The position numbers and the translations under genes are program-made. The notes beneath the pieces were generated by a model. It worked only from the letters and a program-made list of their open reading frames with translations. It was not told where the DNA came from and did not search any database. From Hyphomicrobiaceae bacterium (lineage in GTDB: Bacteria > Pseudomonadota > Alphaproteobacteria > Rhizobiales > Xanthobacteraceae), in contig JAJPJB010000065.1 in NCBI GenBank assembly GCA_021324465.1, positions 47,392 through 111,391 of the forward strand: a stretch of 64,000 nucleotides of DNA, written 5' to 3'. Shown one piece after another: positions 63,492 through 64,000 of this stretch (its first letter is position 1; the number at the start of each line of letters is the position of its first letter).

Positions 63492-64000
63492 ATGCGGATC
63501 GAGCGGCGCTACACCAAAGAGGGACAATCGCCATACGCGGGCATTGTCTTCCGTCTCACCACGAGCGAGATCCGCAATCCCGACGGCTCCGTTGTCTTCC
63601 ATGCCGAAGACGTCGAAGTGCCGGAGCAGTGGTCGCAAGTCGCCTCCGACGTGCTGGCGCAAAAGTATTTTCGCAAAGCCGGCGTGCCTGCGCGCCTGAA
63701 GAAGGTCGAGGAGGAGACGGTCCCGTCATGGCTGTGGCGCGGCGTGGCCGACGAAGCTGCGCTGGCCGAATTGCCCGAAGCCGAGCGCTATGTCGGCGAA
63801 AAATCCTGCAAGCAGGTGTTCGACCGGCTCGCCGGCACCTGGACCTATTGGGGCTGGAAGGGCGGCTATTTCAGCACCGAGGAAGACGCGCGCGCCTTCT
63901 TCGACGAGCACCGCTACATGCTGGCGATGCAGATGGTGGCGCCGAACTCGCCGCAATGGTTCAACACCGGCCTGCATTGGGCCTATGGCATCGACGGCCC
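63492..64000 (+). CDS. nrdJ: Vitamin B12-dependent ribonucleotide reductase, 5' part (runs off the window)
   Basis: The first 169 codons encode the N terminus of the class II ribonucleotide reductase, which makes deoxyribonucleotides using adenosylcobalamin with or without oxygen. The start MRIERRYTKEGQSPYAGIVF and the segment MLAMQMVAPNSPQWFNTGLHWAYGIDG (in part: MVAPNSPQWFNTGLHWAYG), which begins the substrate-binding barrel with its conserved Ser and Cys region still to come, are characteristic. AAGGGGCAGAG precedes the ATG. The rest lies beyond the window. Confidence 0.95.
   Translation, partial: MRIERRYTKEGQSPYAGIVFRLTTSEIRNPDGSVVFHAEDVEVPEQWSQVASDVLAQKYFRKAGVPARLKKVEEETVPSWLWRGVADEAALAELPEAERYVGEKSCKQVFDRLAGTWTYWGWKGGYFSTEEDARAFFDEHRYMLAMQMVAPNSPQWFNTGLHWAYGIDG

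Overview
The window is GC-rich, densely coded alphaproteobacterial DNA, most likely from the Hyphomicrobiales (Rhizobiales) near the Bradyrhizobiaceae/Xanthobacteraceae. The clade call rests on FliX, FlbT and FlaF, a DUF6468 protein beside fliM, a MotE-family protein, CtrA-type TTAA-N7-TTAA sites, and intergenic repeats of a style familiar from Bradyrhizobium and Rhodopseudomonas. It is a chromosomal region. No rRNA, tRNA, CRISPR array, prophage or intact insertion sequence was seen.

Positions 1-45,500 are a flagellar gene cluster. In order it holds: fliE-flgC-flgB (minus); fliO-fliP (plus); a three-gene catabolic insert (substrate-binding protein, zinc alcohol dehydrogenase, cupin); a giant periplasmic AMIN/TPR-like protein; a CorA-type transporter; a PAS-GGDEF-EAL protein; fliL-fliM-DUF6468-MotE (minus); flgF-flgG-flgA-flgH (plus); a TPR-glycosyltransferase; PilZ; DksA-like; fliX (minus) divergent from flgI-flgJ'-flgN-like (plus); two more TPR-glycosyltransferases; a small secreted-looking protein carrying a module also found in the hook protein; a GT2-like glycosyltransferase; two tandem flagellin genes; an in-frame flbT-flaF fusion; an asparagine-synthetase-like amidotransferase; a CmcI-like methyltransferase/hydroxylase; and flgL-flgK-flgE (minus). 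The regulatory sites form a hierarchy. CtrA-like sites lie in the divergent promoter regions of early genes. Well-formed sigma-54 (-24/-12) promoters precede flgF, flgI and flgE. FlbT-FlaF is placed to control flagellin translation and export. The TPR-glycosyltransferases resemble the Caulobacter flagellin glycosyltransferase FlmG, so this locus probably also glycosylates flagellin.

Positions 45,700-54,000 are mixed housekeeping genes: MoxR ATPase, an outer-membrane barrel, an FAD-dependent amine oxidase, a SixA-like phosphatase, an M20 dipeptidase, a HerA/DUF853 ATPase and two small conserved proteins. Positions 54,300-56,100 are the folate genes folP-folB-folK. Positions 56,200-60,300 encode the two subunits of B12-dependent methylmalonyl-CoA mutase. 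A truncated GMC oxidoreductase, a lipoprotein patatin, a long apparently non-coding stretch and the 5' end of the B12-dependent ribonucleotide reductase nrdJ complete the window.

The observations most worth following are the FlbT-FlaF fusion, the stand-alone hook-module protein next to three FlmG-like enzymes, the CtrA-controlled giant TPR protein, the overlapping CtrA/-10 architecture at fliX, and the amidotransferase/CmcI pair inside the flagellin-modification region.
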